Source of the DNA: Botrimarina colliarenosi
GTDB taxonomy: Bacteria; Planctomycetota; Planctomycetia; Pirellulales; Lacipirellulaceae
Reading direction: 5' to 3'
Assembly (NCBI RefSeq): GCF_007859955.1
Contig: NZ_SJPR01000001.1
Coordinates: 1,741,590 to 1,805,589, forward strand
Length of the DNA stretch: 64,000 nt
Positions 16,211 to 25,063 of this stretch are shown here, piece by piece. The stretch's first letter is position 1, and every line of letters begins with the position of its first letter. The notes beneath the pieces were generated by a model. That model worked only from the letters and a program-made list of their open reading frames with translations. It had not been told where the DNA came from and ran no database searches. Both the position numbers and the translations under genes were made by a program.

Positions 16211-18871
16211 CTAGCGAACAAAGACTGCGTCACTCTGCAACTGGGACAAAATAACAGCAGCGTCGCGAGTTGCAACTGTCGCGTATACAGCGTCCCTTGT
16301 TGCCTCTAACTCGAGAGAGACGTAGCCACTAAATGGAATCGGCGCATTCCGTATGCCGGCGCGCTGAGCCAACAGCGCTATCCACGGACCGTATGTCGCT
16401 CGCGAATCCTTCAACGACAACGCTCGATCGCCAAAGTGTGCTTTCTGGCAGTGTCCAGAAATGTGGGCGTGCACGATGCGTCTAAAGATCGGGCTGTCCC
16501 GCACACGCGCGGCCGACACGCGTTCATCGATGCCCGCTACGCCTTGCACGCACGTCATGCGTAGGTGTGATATGTCAAGGTTAACCCCTACCCTATCGTT
16601 CAGAAGAGGGTCGTTGTCCAGACGGGCACAGAACGCCTCCAATGACTCTATGCCATTAATCGTGAAGAGCGGGCCCGGCTCGAGCTCTACGGCCCATGCG
16701 ACACCTGAAATGCTCGCCCTTAGCTCGCCAATCGTCAGCCGCAGGTTCTCAACAAAGTTGTCCAAAGCGACTTCTTCATTTTCGTACGACATCGAGTAGC
16801 GGTCCGCAGCTCCATTCGACTTGAACAGGCTTGTTACCCTTGAGCCTGCGACAAGCTCAACAACAAACGGGCGATCACTGGCTATGCCCGATACCAGCCG
16901 CTGCTTCGTGATTGATGCGCCTAGGCGGCTGACGAACCTAATCGCACGTCGCGCGGTCTCGGCTCCTCTACAGCTAGGCGGCAACGACATCGACGGGATG
17001 AAGGAGGCGATCCCGATCACTGGGCAGGTGAAATCTGCAGACCGTATCGCCTGGTCGATGATTGCTTGCCGAGGTTCGGGCTGCAGCGATTCGCACGCTG
17101 CCATAAAGTCCGCAGCGGTATCAAAGTTGATAGAGTGCGAGGTCGCAAGCTTCCGAAGGGGACTTGCCTCAACATCGGTTTGCATCAACGTGTACCACTC
17201 AACACCCTCTATTAGAGGCGGGTCACTCGAAAATTGGGGCAGCCGGGCGGCAACCGCCGAGGGCGCGGTTGTCATTGAAGTGATGGCGGATAGGCGAACA
17301 GGACCCACGCCAAGCCGTAGCGGCCGCCAGCTTTGGTCTTTAGGGTTCTTGATCGCGGCGAAACGGGGCAAGTCGAGGCCCATGTGATAGCCTCGGCCAC
17401 GAAACGCAGAAGCCGTCGCGTCGATCAAGACAATCGCCTCACGAGTCTCCGTATTGCTAATTGCGATCTTTCGGTGGACTGACCAATAGGCTGACGAAAG
17501 CCGTCCGCCGGAAGACCTCAGCCATTCCTCGATGACGCCGATAGCTTGGGGGTGGAGATTGTCCCCAATCGCTAGGACGCGAGCTGCGCCCGCGTCTGTC
17601 TCGTCTGCCGACATGAGGAGACGGATCTCGTCGTCTTTCCGGAGGACAGCTTGCCCTTCGGGGAAAAGTGGTCGCAACTCTTCTGGGCAATGCTCTTGGA
17701 ACAGCATCAATATGTCGAAGACACTCATACCCAATGGAGCGCCGCCGTCGCCCTTAGCACCCTTCCTCTTGTCGTAAGCAAGCGGGACCGTCACACACCT
17801 AGGCAATACCGCCAAGATGGACTCCGAGTCGCGCCGCCCCTCGGCGTCCCTAGAAAGAACCTCCAACAAGCTAGTCTCGCTAAGCTCTATGAACGGAAAG
17901 GTGGATGGATCGTTGATCAGAAAACTGCTAGGTCGACACTTCTTGCAACCAACCACAACGACGGCGTGCGGCCGTCGTATCGATGATTCTGCGGCCGCAA
18001 ACTCTGAGTAACCGGGGGTTCGAAGCAGCTTAGACATGTCCGTGTTTAGGATCACTGGCATCCCACTCAAGACGTATGCGCGAATCAGGGTCGCGAATTG
18101 GTGATCTGCGACGCCCATTCGCGCCCCGTCACAACCTCGCCGCCAAAGACTCTCCTGGGTGTGATGGAATGCCGTAAGTCCGACATGCGACGAACGCATG
18201 TACTTGCGCGCAGCTTCCATCGTCATGCCCGACAACACAGCCTCCGATTCACTTGCCACGGAGCGGCTCGGTTGCGAGAGGGCGGTAATCTCAGTCGGAC
18301 CAAATATTGCATTGGCGTGTTGAAGAAGGATCCCGTTCGCCATAAAGCACGCTGCCTGCTGACACATCCCACCGCGTCCAATCCCGACGTGCTGTAGGAA
18401 CGGAACGCCGGGGGATGGCAGCGGCAGGTCCTCTTCAAGGTAGTACGCGGCAATGTTGCTGGTGAGGATGTGCCACTCCGCTGCAGTTAGCTGTGCTGGC
18501 GGCACTAAGATAGAGTCGGCAAGACCGGTTGTATCTAATGAGAGACTCACAGACAGCATCTGATTCAGAGGCTCGGCTTCCGGATCGCTGGTGAACAGAT
18601 CGCGGCAGCTCTTGCTCAGAAATTGCAATCGACGGAGCTGCAACATGCTCCCATCGGGGAGAAACGTCCGTATGGCGAACCGTGGAGCCGAGACCGACAA
18701 AAGTTCGCACTCGCTACGTGCGACAATCGAAGGTCGGACAGAGTAGGTGAGCTCTCGATGGGTGGGACCGTTGGCGCCAAGATGATTTTTCAAAAAAGCA
18801 TCGAGGAATCTGATTTGCGGTTCACCGATCTGGTCACGCACCCAGGCCACGGATGGCGATGGCTCGATCAT
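16211..18871 (-). CDS. C39/papain-like cysteine peptidase fused to TIM-barrel domain
   Basis: Protein of about 886 residues from the ATG at 18871; the frame continues upstream into a broken IS3 transposase, so the true start may have been lost or altered. The middle shows a peptidase-C39-like layout: RGGMCQQAACFMA (Cys170), GMPVILNTDMS, RPHAVVVVGC (His302) and LINDPSTFPF (Asn320/Asp321). The C-terminal 250 residues resemble xylose-isomerase/AP-endonuclease-2-like TIM barrels: AVELEPGPLF, then VGVNLDISHL, then IVHAHISGHCQKAHFGD and GYVSLELE, with several metal-ligand candidates. No signal peptide or membrane helix. No ribosome site is visible at 18871. Role unknown; maturation or modification of a peptide or small molecule is one possibility. 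Confidence 0.65.
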   Translation of the reverse strand: MIEPSPSVAWVRDQIGEPQIRFLDAFLKNHLGANGPTHRELTYSVRPSIVARSECELLSVSAPRFAIRTFLPDGSMLQLRRLQFLSKSCRDLFTSDPEAEPLNQMLSVSLSLDTTGLADSILVPPAQLTAAEWHILTSNIAAYYLEEDLPLPSPGVPFLQHVGIGRGGMCQQAACFMANGILLQHANAIFGPTEITALSQPSRSVASESEAVLSGMTMEAARKYMRSSHVGLTAFHHTQESLWRRGCDGARMGVADHQFATLIRAYVLSGMPVILNTDMSKLLRTPGYSEFAAAESSIRRPHAVVVVGCKKCRPSSFLINDPSTFPFIELSETSLLEVLSRDAEGRRDSESILAVLPRCVTVPLAYDKRKGAKGDGGAPLGMSVFDILMLFQEHCPEELRPLFPEGQAVLRKDDEIRLLMSADETDAGAARVLAIGDNLHPQAIGVIEEWLRSSGGRLSSAYWSVHRKIAISNTETREAIVLIDATASAFRGRGYHMGLDLPRFAAIKNPKDQSWRPLRLGVGPVRLSAITSMTTAPSAVAARLPQFSSDPPLIEGVEWYTLMQTDVEASPLRKLATSHSINFDTAADFMAACESLQPEPRQAIIDQAIRSADFTCPVIGIASFIPSMSLPPSCRGAETARRAIRFVSRLGASITKQRLVSGIASDRPFVVELVAGSRVTSLFKSNGAADRYSMSYENEEVALDNFVENLRLTIGELRASISGVAWAVELEPGPLFTINGIESLEAFCARLDNDPLLNDRVGVNLDISHLRMTCVQGVAGIDERVSAARVRDSPIFRRIVHAHISGHCQKAHFGDRALSLKDSRATYGPWIALLAQRAGIRNAPIPFSGYVSLELEATRDAVYATVATRDAAVILSQLQSDAVFVR

Positions 18872-19037
18872 AAGAGATGCTTCGGATGAGAAGTTTCTAT
18901 GCCTAAGAGCGGCAAGAATGATCCGACGCAAGTCCGGTTGCAAGTGGGCCACGTGAGCCAACAGATGCAGGTGACAGACGTGTGGCACCGCTGAAGACGC
19001 ACTCTCAGCTGACCTGCTCCCCAAAAACCAGAGCCAC

Positions 19038-19542
19038 ACAGTGAGAGTACGGGTTGGGTAAGACCGCTGCCCCCACTCCGCCGGGGTCAGGTACCCTAGC
19101 GAGCTGTGCGGCCGGTAGCGGTTGTAATCCTCTCGCCAAGCGGCCCCGGGCTCGATGTACAGCGTCCCGACGCCCACCTTCTCCAGCCCCGCCTGCAGCG
19201 CGTTCGCGACGAACTCGGGCCCGTTGTCGCTGCGGATGTGGCCCGGCACGCCACGCATCGCCAACAGCTCGCACAACGCGTCGATCACGTCCTCGCTCGT
19301 GATGCTCCGATCGATCTTCAGCACCAGACCCGCTTACGCAGGGAGACTTGGCGCGTGAACTCGTCAACGATCGTCAGGCACTTGATCGCCGATCCGCTGG
19401 TCGTCCGGTCGAACACGAAGTCCCACGCCCATACGTCGCTCTTGTGCCTCGCCTCGCGGCGGACACAGCCGTTCTCCTTCCGTCCCGGACGACGCTTTTT
19501 TCGCTTCTTCGGAGGCACTTTCAGCCCTTCCTTCCGCTTCAC
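19038..19542 (-). pseudogene. broken IS3-family transposase (orfB)
   Basis: The minus strand encodes DVWAWDFVFDRTTSG (first catalytic Asp) in one frame. After a frame break at about 19318-19340 it continues with LKIDRSITSEDVIDALCELL and IRSDNGPEFVA (second Asp). The stretch after YIEPGA jumps straight to AWREDYNRYRPHSSLG, so the region that carries the catalytic Glu is deleted. The remaining 3' part runs in frame into the peptidase-TIM-barrel gene. Non-functional by three independent lesions. Confidence 0.85.
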
Positions 19543-19574
19543 CAGCGGCGCCTCGTCGTCCCTCGGCTTCTCCC

Positions 19575-19769
19575 GGTATCGAGTCGTTCAACGGACGCGT
19601 ACGCCAGGAGTGCTTGAACCAGCATTGGTTCTTGAGCCTAGCCGACGCCGAAGAGAAGATCGAGGACTGGGGGATCGACTACAACACCGTCCGGCCGCAC
19701 AGCAGCCTGGGTGACCGGACCCCAAAAGAATTCGCGGCTTCACTTCTTCCCGCGCGCGGGAAGAAGTGA
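19575..19769 (+). pseudogene. C-terminal fragment of a second IS3-family transposase
   Basis: Plus-strand frame GIESFNGRVRQECLNQHW, then IDYNTVRPHSSLGDRTPKEF and a stop at 19767-19769. It begins exactly where the catalytic Glu region of IS3 OrfB begins and faces the other transposase fragment head-on, from a different subgroup. The 5' part is missing. It marks an old recombination or insertion junction. Confidence 0.85.
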
Positions 19770-19773
19770 AGCC
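19736..19773. repeat. 38-bp perfect palindrome
   Basis: Left arm 19736-19754 and right arm 19755-19773 are exact reverse complements, 19 bases each, with no spacer. It overlaps the stop codon of the IS3 fragment. The core reads CCCGCGCGCGGG flanked by CTTC/GAAG tracts. It could be an old insertion-sequence end joined to its mirror image or a transcription terminator. Confidence 0.9.
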
Positions 19774-19904
19774 AAATCCTCGCACTGCGACTGGTACAGG
19801 ATTGGGGTGAGGGTCAGGGCGGTTGAGACTCTCATAGCAACTGGATCAGGGTTTGGGGAGCAGACCACCAGGGCTGCGTCTTTTTATGGAGGAAGGAAGG
19901 GAGT

Positions 19905-20255
19905 TCACCTGCGATAGAGAGGCGCCAACTCGCCAGGGAGAAGGCCAACGGAAGCGAACTCGACTTCCTCTTCCGCTTCGGAATTTGCCTCTCGAAACGC
20001 GCGTTTTTCTTCCTCGATCGCTTTGAATAACTCAAGCGATAGCTTCTCGGCTGGCGATCGCGGTGGGGCAAAGAACTCCTCTTGATCCTCCGTCGAGTCG
20101 CTGAACGCTTGACTCGCCACCTTTAGCGCTTCCTCTGGCGTCAAGGTCGCTTGATGATCGCGGACTGACTCGAAAGCGAGACGAAGTGTGTTAATCACTT
20201 CGGCGCTCGTGAAGTGCGGCTGATTATTGGCGCGATCGTTACCGTTGATTCCCAT
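19905..20255 (-). CDS. hypothetical acidic helical protein
   Basis: Protein of 116 residues from the ATG at 20255; the longer open frame to 20363 is rejected because it lacks conserved character. It is hydrophilic and helical with a Glu-rich centre (LFKAIEEEKRAFREANSEAE) and a HFTSAEVINTLRLAFESVRDH segment near the start. No family recognised. It stands alone between the IS3 fragments and the duplicated junction. Codon use looks like a real gene but there is no convincing ribosome site. Confidence 0.5.
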   Translation of the reverse strand: MGINGNDRANNQPHFTSAEVINTLRLAFESVRDHQATLTPEEALKVASQAFSDSTEDQEEFFAPPRSPAEKLSLELFKAIEEEKRAFREANSEAEEEVEFASVGLLPGELAPLYRR

Positions 20256-20520
20256 TGTTCCCAGAATACCACGAGGGGGTGGGGATGTCAATTTGATTGC
20301 GCCCGCAAGTGTGTGTCGAATCGCTCTGCGATACAGAGCCGGTTGACGGCCGCATGATGGCACAAGTCAGTCGAGCAGGATAGTGGGAAGCGGATCCTGC
20401 CAATAGTCTGGGCGGCACCCTTCGATCCGACGCTATCGGCTGTGATCGGCAGCCTAAAAGTGTAGCGCCGGCTGGCCCCTGGTAGCATCCGAATCGTGAT
20501 GCGCAGATACGTCGTTAGCG

Positions 20521-20598
20521 GGATCCGCCGGATCATCGACCGCGTCCTACGGGAGTGGCGATCGGTTCGCTAACCTGATCCCAGTGGAAGACCTCGCC
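20521..20598. repeat. junction repeat, copy 2 (with DUF2726 remnant)
   Basis: Second copy of the 78-base junction at 16016-16093. Here only the last 16 codons of a DUF2726 gene survive on plus (IRRIIDRVLREWRSVR, stop at 20571-20573), while the minus-strand membrane-protein gene is complete. Confidence 0.85.
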
Positions 20599-21318
20599 GT
20601 CGGTCACCCGCTGCAGGACGAGCGAATCGTCTCGAAAATCGTTGATATGGAAACGGGTGACTCGCTGCAGCGCAAAATTCAGCACCGCACGGTAGGCCTT
20701 CTCCGGAACGCCCCCCGTCAGCGTGAAGGTCACCTCGTCGTTGGCCTCGTCGACTTCCCAGTTGGTGTCGATGACGACTTTGTTGGCGTCGACGACCAGC
20801 CCCGACAAGCCGCTGAAGTGAAGGATCAACTGACCCCGGCCTTCGCTCTTGACGAGCAGGAAGCGGGGATCGGCGCCCTGCGCCAAACGCTGCTGGTAAA
20901 GTCCCGAGCCGATACGGTAACGCGGAGCGGGCTTCTCCTTGGCTTCTCGTTCGCGCCTGCCGGCTTTGACGAGAGCCCGATAAGAGGCCAGGTCGCGGTC
21001 CGGCCCGGCCTGCACAGGCGCCTGCACAGGGGTCGGCTTTGCAGCGGTTCTCGGCTCTGGCACGGCGCCCGCGAAAACGACGATCGGTCGTGGGGATTCT
21101 TTGGCACGGCCGGCCTCGGGGATGAGACGCGTTAATGGCTTGGGGCGGGGAGGTGGCGCTTCCGGCAAGGCGGGCGTGGAGGCCACCGGCGCCTCACGGC
21201 GGTCCGCTACGCGATCCAGCTGGGGCCCATGAACAATCAAGTGCCCGATCCCCAGACCGGCCGCAACCAAAGCCAAGGGGAACAAGGCCGCGAGGGCGCA
21301 CTTCAGCGCGGGGGGCAT
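20533..21318 (-). CDS. membrane-anchored protein of the transfer-like module
   Basis: Protein of 261 residues. One N-terminal membrane helix (about 6-30) is followed by a long proline-rich linker and a C-terminal globular domain of about 120 residues (from about YRIGSGLYQQRL). That domain is rich in beta-strands (LILHFSGLSGLVVDANKVVID, here by its first residues LILHFSG), suggesting an envelope protein with the domain outside the membrane. Architecture recalls envelope-spanning subunits of secretion systems but no sequence family was recognised. It is the last gene of a sigma-factor-led operon, 39 bases after the 710-residue membrane protein. A remnant of a homologue at 16028-16093 shows the family is part of a recurrent module with DUF2726. 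Confidence 0.65.
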   Translation of the reverse strand: MPPALKCALAALFPLALVAAGLGIGHLIVHGPQLDRVADRREAPVASTPALPEAPPPRPKPLTRLIPEAGRAKESPRPIVVFAGAVPEPRTAAKPTPVQAPVQAGPDRDLASYRALVKAGRREREAKEKPAPRYRIGSGLYQQRLAQGADPRFLLVKSEGRGQLILHFSGLSGLVVDANKVVIDTNWEVDEANDEVTFTLTGGVPEKAYRAVLNFALQRVTRFHINDFRDDSLVLQRVTDGEVFHWDQVSEPIATPVGRGR

Positions 21319-21357
21319 GCGGACGCTCCTGGGGCTCTGGGTTCTAGGGCTGAGGAG

Positions 21358-23490
21358 TTACTCGGTCGCGCGGACGAGATACAGCAGCCGCGCCAGCCGT
21401 GGCAACCGGGCGACCACGTCGTCGGACGTGTACCCCGAACGGCCCTGGGCGGTGGCGACGACACGGTTGAGGTAGGCGTGCAGCGTCGCCAGCCAGACAA
21501 CGCCCACCGACAGCATCAGCACCAAACAGATCCCGACCAGTGGCGCGATCACCTCGACAAACGACCCTTCGCGATCGATCAGCCGCACCCCCGGCAGCGT
21601 TGTTAAGTAGTAGTACCAGAGCGTGTTGCGGGCGAAGCCGAAGGTGAAGACCACGACCATAAACGCCCCCATCATCGCGAGGCTGAACGCCCAGTCCTTA
21701 TGGATCAGCTCGCAGCGGTCGTCGTAGATCGGCTCGGTGTGGGCACGGGTCTGGATGAGGCGGATCACAAACGCGCTGACGCCGAACAGGATCGTCACAA
21801 ACCCTGTCGTCTGAGACAGCGTGTGGAGAACGAGCAGGCCCGCGCCGCCCCCTTCGATGACGCTCTGGGAGGTGAGCTGGGGCTCGCCGAATAGCACCGA
21901 GTAGAGCGGGTTGTCGAGCAGGCCCTCACCGCGGACGCCGATCGGCAGGAACTGGGCCGCGGCGACCATGCAGAGGCAGACGCCGAACGCCAAGAGCGAA
22001 GAGCGCCCGCTGTCGAGTGAAACGCGGATCGAGCGGCCCGAGTAGAGGAGCACGAATAAGCAGAGGAATAGGCACGTCATCTCCGCCGCCACGAGCGCGG
22101 GAAGTACGAGCGGCAAACGGGCGACCAACTCGACGGTGGGGGTCTCGGGCGGGCTGGCGCCCCACTTATACAGCTGCCAAAAGCACGCGAGCACCGCGAA
22201 CGCCAAAGTGACCATTGCCGGGACTTTTAACGAGAGCTTCCAGAGCGAGCGGGTCTCCAGGAACCGCAGCGCATCGCGGCGGTAGAACTCGCTCGCCACG
22301 ACATCGGGCCCCTTGGCGATCGTCTGGGTGCGGTGGGCCTGGTTCTGCTGCTTCCACTGCTGGGCGATCTCGGCGTGGACCACCACGGTGGTGAGGTGGT
22401 TGCTGACCGCCGCGACGTACTTTTTATCCTCGAAGCTGGCCGGCCCCATGACGGGATCGCTCAGCGCCCGATCGGCGCCCTCCAGGGTGAGCGTGGCGGA
22501 AGCCGCCGCATCGGGTCGTAGCGCCCGGCGCCGGATGGCCGACTCGATCGCGGCGAGCACCGCGACTTCGGCGGAGCGGCCCGACAATTGTTGCACCACG
22601 GTCGCCACGCTCGGACGGACCGAGAAGCAGAGCATCGTTGGGCCACCGACCGAGAGGGTCGAACGGCTGTAGCGCCACGCTGCCGCGACGCCGGCGAGGA
22701 ACTCGTCCGATATCACCAGCAGCCCATTCTCTCGCAGATCGGGGACCACCATGCCATCGAGGAAGGCCCGCCGGCTGTCGAGCGGCAGGAGGCTGGCGGT
22801 CACCACGCCGGCGGCCGGGCTGTTGTTGACGTTCAGCTGCTCCAGCAGGATGTGGGCCCGGCCGACCCCCCGGATCCCGGGCGTGATGTCGCGCGAGACG
22901 ACGTGGTCCATCGCGAGAGCCGTCGCCTCGCACACGTCCTCGGGCGTCGACCCCAACGCCTCGTTCAGGGCGATCCATTCGCGCCAAGCGAGTTGGTGAT
23001 CGTGCAGCAAGGTGGACCGGTCCTCCCCGGCGCGGGGTTGCGCCGCGCTGATCACATAGCTACGCGCCAGCTCACGGCCCAGCACGTACTTCAGGCGTTG
23101 GGGCGGGTCGCGGTCGTTGTCGCCGTAGTCCCACGGGAACAGGTCGGCGTTGAACTCGTTGAAACGCTCGCCCACCTCGGCCAGCACGGCGTTAACGTCG
23201 AGGCTTCCCGCGCCGACCGCGACGCAGCGCCAGCCGGGCGACTGAGTGGATCGCAGGTCGGCGGCGAGTCGATCGGGCGTGAGCCTGCGCGCCCAGCGGA
23301 CGATCTGCCAGTAGGGGAGGGGGGCTTCCAGGAAGAGCCGGCGCCACAGCCTCTCGCGGCCGTCCGACTGGACGCCCGCCGCCGGACCGATCCAGCCGAT
23401 CACGTCGAGCGGCTTTTGGACGACTCCATCGTGTCCGAAAGCAAGAGCTGCGTCGAGACGGGCGGGCGCATCGGATTCACGTGGCGTCAC
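21358..23490 (-). CDS. large polytopic membrane protein, unknown family
   Basis: Protein of 710 residues starting with GTG that overlaps the upstream stop (GTGA). The first 410 residues are soluble (with LLVISDEFLAGVAAAWRYS and a VVQQLSGRSAEVAVLAA helix) and lack any nucleotide-binding motif. About six membrane helices follow at roughly 420-440, 460-483, 498-516, 560-578, 600-620 and 645-670, ending in a short cytosolic tail. Not a recognised transporter or T4SS subunit. The size and soluble N-terminus suggest a membrane platform. Context: operon sigma factor, 238-residue protein, this gene, membrane-anchored protein. Confidence 0.65.
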   Translation of the reverse strand: MTPRESDAPARLDAALAFGHDGVVQKPLDVIGWIGPAAGVQSDGRERLWRRLFLEAPLPYWQIVRWARRLTPDRLAADLRSTQSPGWRCVAVGAGSLDVNAVLAEVGERFNEFNADLFPWDYGDNDRDPPQRLKYVLGRELARSYVISAAQPRAGEDRSTLLHDHQLAWREWIALNEALGSTPEDVCEATALAMDHVVSRDITPGIRGVGRAHILLEQLNVNNSPAAGVVTASLLPLDSRRAFLDGMVVPDLRENGLLVISDEFLAGVAAAWRYSRSTLSVGGPTMLCFSVRPSVATVVQQLSGRSAEVAVLAAIESAIRRRALRPDAAASATLTLEGADRALSDPVMGPASFEDKKYVAAVSNHLTTVVVHAEIAQQWKQQNQAHRTQTIAKGPDVVASEFYRRDALRFLETRSLWKLSLKVPAMVTLAFAVLACFWQLYKWGASPPETPTVELVARLPLVLPALVAAEMTCLFLCLFVLLYSGRSIRVSLDSGRSSLLAFGVCLCMVAAAQFLPIGVRGEGLLDNPLYSVLFGEPQLTSQSVIEGGGAGLLVLHTLSQTTGFVTILFGVSAFVIRLIQTRAHTEPIYDDRCELIHKDWAFSLAMMGAFMVVVFTFGFARNTLWYYYLTTLPGVRLIDREGSFVEVIAPLVGICLVLMLSVGVVWLATLHAYLNRVVATAQGRSGYTSDDVVARLPRLARLLYLVRATE

Positions 23491-24203
23491 GGGCGGCGCT
23501 CAGCGCGGGCGACCGCTTCGTCGTAGAGAGCGAGGCACCCGGGGTCGCGCAGATTCCGCCGCGAACGCTTGAGGCCGTCGAGTTGCTCAGCGGTAAGGTC
23601 ATCGATCGGGACGCAGTCGATCTTGGATTGCAGACCGGCGGCGAAGTGGTCGGCGTAGAGCCGGCTGAAGACGGGCGAGGCGTCCGCTAAGAACGTGATC
23701 GGCGCCAACGTTCCGCCGGGATGGAAGACGAAAGCCACGCCCACAAACTCCTCACGGCGCCCCTCGTCGATCGTGATATCGATCGCCAAGTCGGCGCGCA
23801 TCGGTGACTGGAGCAGCCGGAAGTTTCCCGCTTCCCAGCGGACGCTGGCTTTCACAAGGTCGGCCGCGGCGAGCGTCGCGATCGGGCCGAAGTGCAACTC
23901 GTACTCACGCGACGAGGCGAGCGTCGTTCGGCTTTCTTCGCCGAGGCCATCGCTGGTAGTGGCGTCACTCGCTTGACCCTCATCGGGCGCCGCCAAGATG
24001 GCGGCCGACACAGCGCGATCCCACGACTCTTCCGCCGCGGCGCGGAGCGCGACGTACTCGGCGTCGGTCTCATCGAGCCGGCCACCGGCAAACCGGGCTA
24101 CGAGCTGCAACTCGGACGGAGAGAGAGGGCTGCCTTCGGAACGCGCCACGCGCCGGTGAAGGTCGCGCACCCAGTCCCCCGGCAGTTTGTCACGGTCGGT
24201 CAT
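23487..24203 (-). CDS. uncharacterised cytosolic protein downstream of sigma factor
   Basis: Protein of 238 residues; the ATG at 24203 overlaps the sigma factor stop (ATGA) and the stop overlaps the next GTG. Two parts are visible: a helical N-terminus (about 1-80) with LSPSELQLVARFAGGRLDE, then a beta-rich region (YELHFGPIATLAAADLVKASV, here by its start YELHFG) and a C-terminal SKIDCVPIDDLTAEQLDGL segment. The place directly after a sigma gene is where an anti-sigma factor usually sits, and the N-terminal helices could do that, but no zinc-binding anti-sigma motif is present. Function unknown. Confidence 0.6.
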   Translation of the reverse strand: MTDRDKLPGDWVRDLHRRVARSEGSPLSPSELQLVARFAGGRLDETDAEYVALRAAAEESWDRAVSAAILAAPDEGQASDATTSDGLGEESRTTLASSREYELHFGPIATLAAADLVKASVRWEAGNFRLLQSPMRADLAIDITIDEGRREEFVGVAFVFHPGGTLAPITFLADASPVFSRLYADHFAAGLQSKIDCVPIDDLTAEQLDGLKRSRRNLRDPGCLALYDEAVARAERRP

Positions 24204-24850
24204 AGCGCGACCCCGTAGCGGTGGAGGCAGCGCCGCAACTTGTCCGTCGCGTTGGTCAGGCAGTTGTGCAGACCGCGATCCGTTATCTCCAGCAGGCTGG
24301 CCACCTCGTTCAGCGCCAAGCGCTCCTCGGCGAAGTGCGCCAGTTCGACCGCCTTGGCCTCCTGGGCCGTCAAAGCCTCCCGCTGGCAACGACGGAGCCG
24401 GGAGACGATGTGCGTCATTTCATCTTCGTCGATATAGCGATCGACTTCACTCAGCGGCGCCGTACTGACGGCCCCGATTTGCTCGACGAGGTCGGCGTCG
24501 TTTTTGCGCCGCGTGCGTCCTCTATCGATGGCGGTCAGCAGTGAATAACGCACCATGATTTGGAACCGGCCGACGCAGTGGTCGTCATTGACGCAGGGGC
24601 TGTCGGGCTTCTTGCGGAGTTTCTTGTCGAGCAGCACCTCACTGGCGTCGCTGAGGAGTTCGTCGAAGTCGAGCGCCGTGCGTTTCGCGGCCGCTGCGCA
24701 ACGCGCCGAGATCAAGGGCTGCGCGGTCTCCAGCAGCCGGCTCGGGTCGCCGGACGTCTCAAAGTGACGCCACGCATCGATCAGGCGGCGACGCTCTCCG
24801 ACCCGATCCGGATCGCGTCGTTCGGGCGTGTTGGGCGCAAGCGCGGTCAC
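24200..24850 (-). CDS. ECF-like RNA polymerase sigma factor
   Basis: Protein of 216 residues. A region-2-like part (FDELLSDASEVLLDKKLRKK, then FQIMVRYSLLTAIDRGRTRRKND) and a region-4-like helix-turn-helix (ERLALNEVASLLEITDRGLHNCLTNATDKLRRCL) fit a diverged sigma-70 family member of ECF size. The latter is longer than quoted only by its position, about residues 172-207. GTG start at 24850 without a clear ribosome site, so the start may be slightly internal. First gene of a four-gene operon, divergent from the coupling-protein operon. Likely switches on the transfer-like genes, possibly both operons, through the 213-base intergenic region. Confidence 0.7.
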   Translation of the reverse strand: MTALAPNTPERRDPDRVGERRRLIDAWRHFETSGDPSRLLETAQPLISARCAAAAKRTALDFDELLSDASEVLLDKKLRKKPDSPCVNDDHCVGRFQIMVRYSLLTAIDRGRTRRKNDADLVEQIGAVSTAPLSEVDRYIDEDEMTHIVSRLRRCQREALTAQEAKAVELAHFAEERLALNEVASLLEITDRGLHNCLTNATDKLRRCLHRYGVAL

Positions 24851-25063
24851 GGCGGGGGCACAGCGGGGAGTGGGGAGGCGACGTGCTAGCGGCCGCGATC
24901 ATACCCGCGAACTTTTCCAAGAAAACCGTGCGACAGCAACTTCCGGTCGAATCGCTGCGCCTGGCTTAGGGGGTGAGAGGCGAAGGCGTCTGAGTGACAC
25001 ACGGCTGTCACCGCCGCTCGCCCCTAGCCCTGACGGGGATGTCCCCACAAGCCAGGAGGCGCA

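Noticed and set aside
16211..19324. A single 1037-residue protein joining transposase and peptidase parts
   Set aside because: The first 95 residues are a damaged IS3 transposase; the joint frame is accidental, so I start the gene at 18871.
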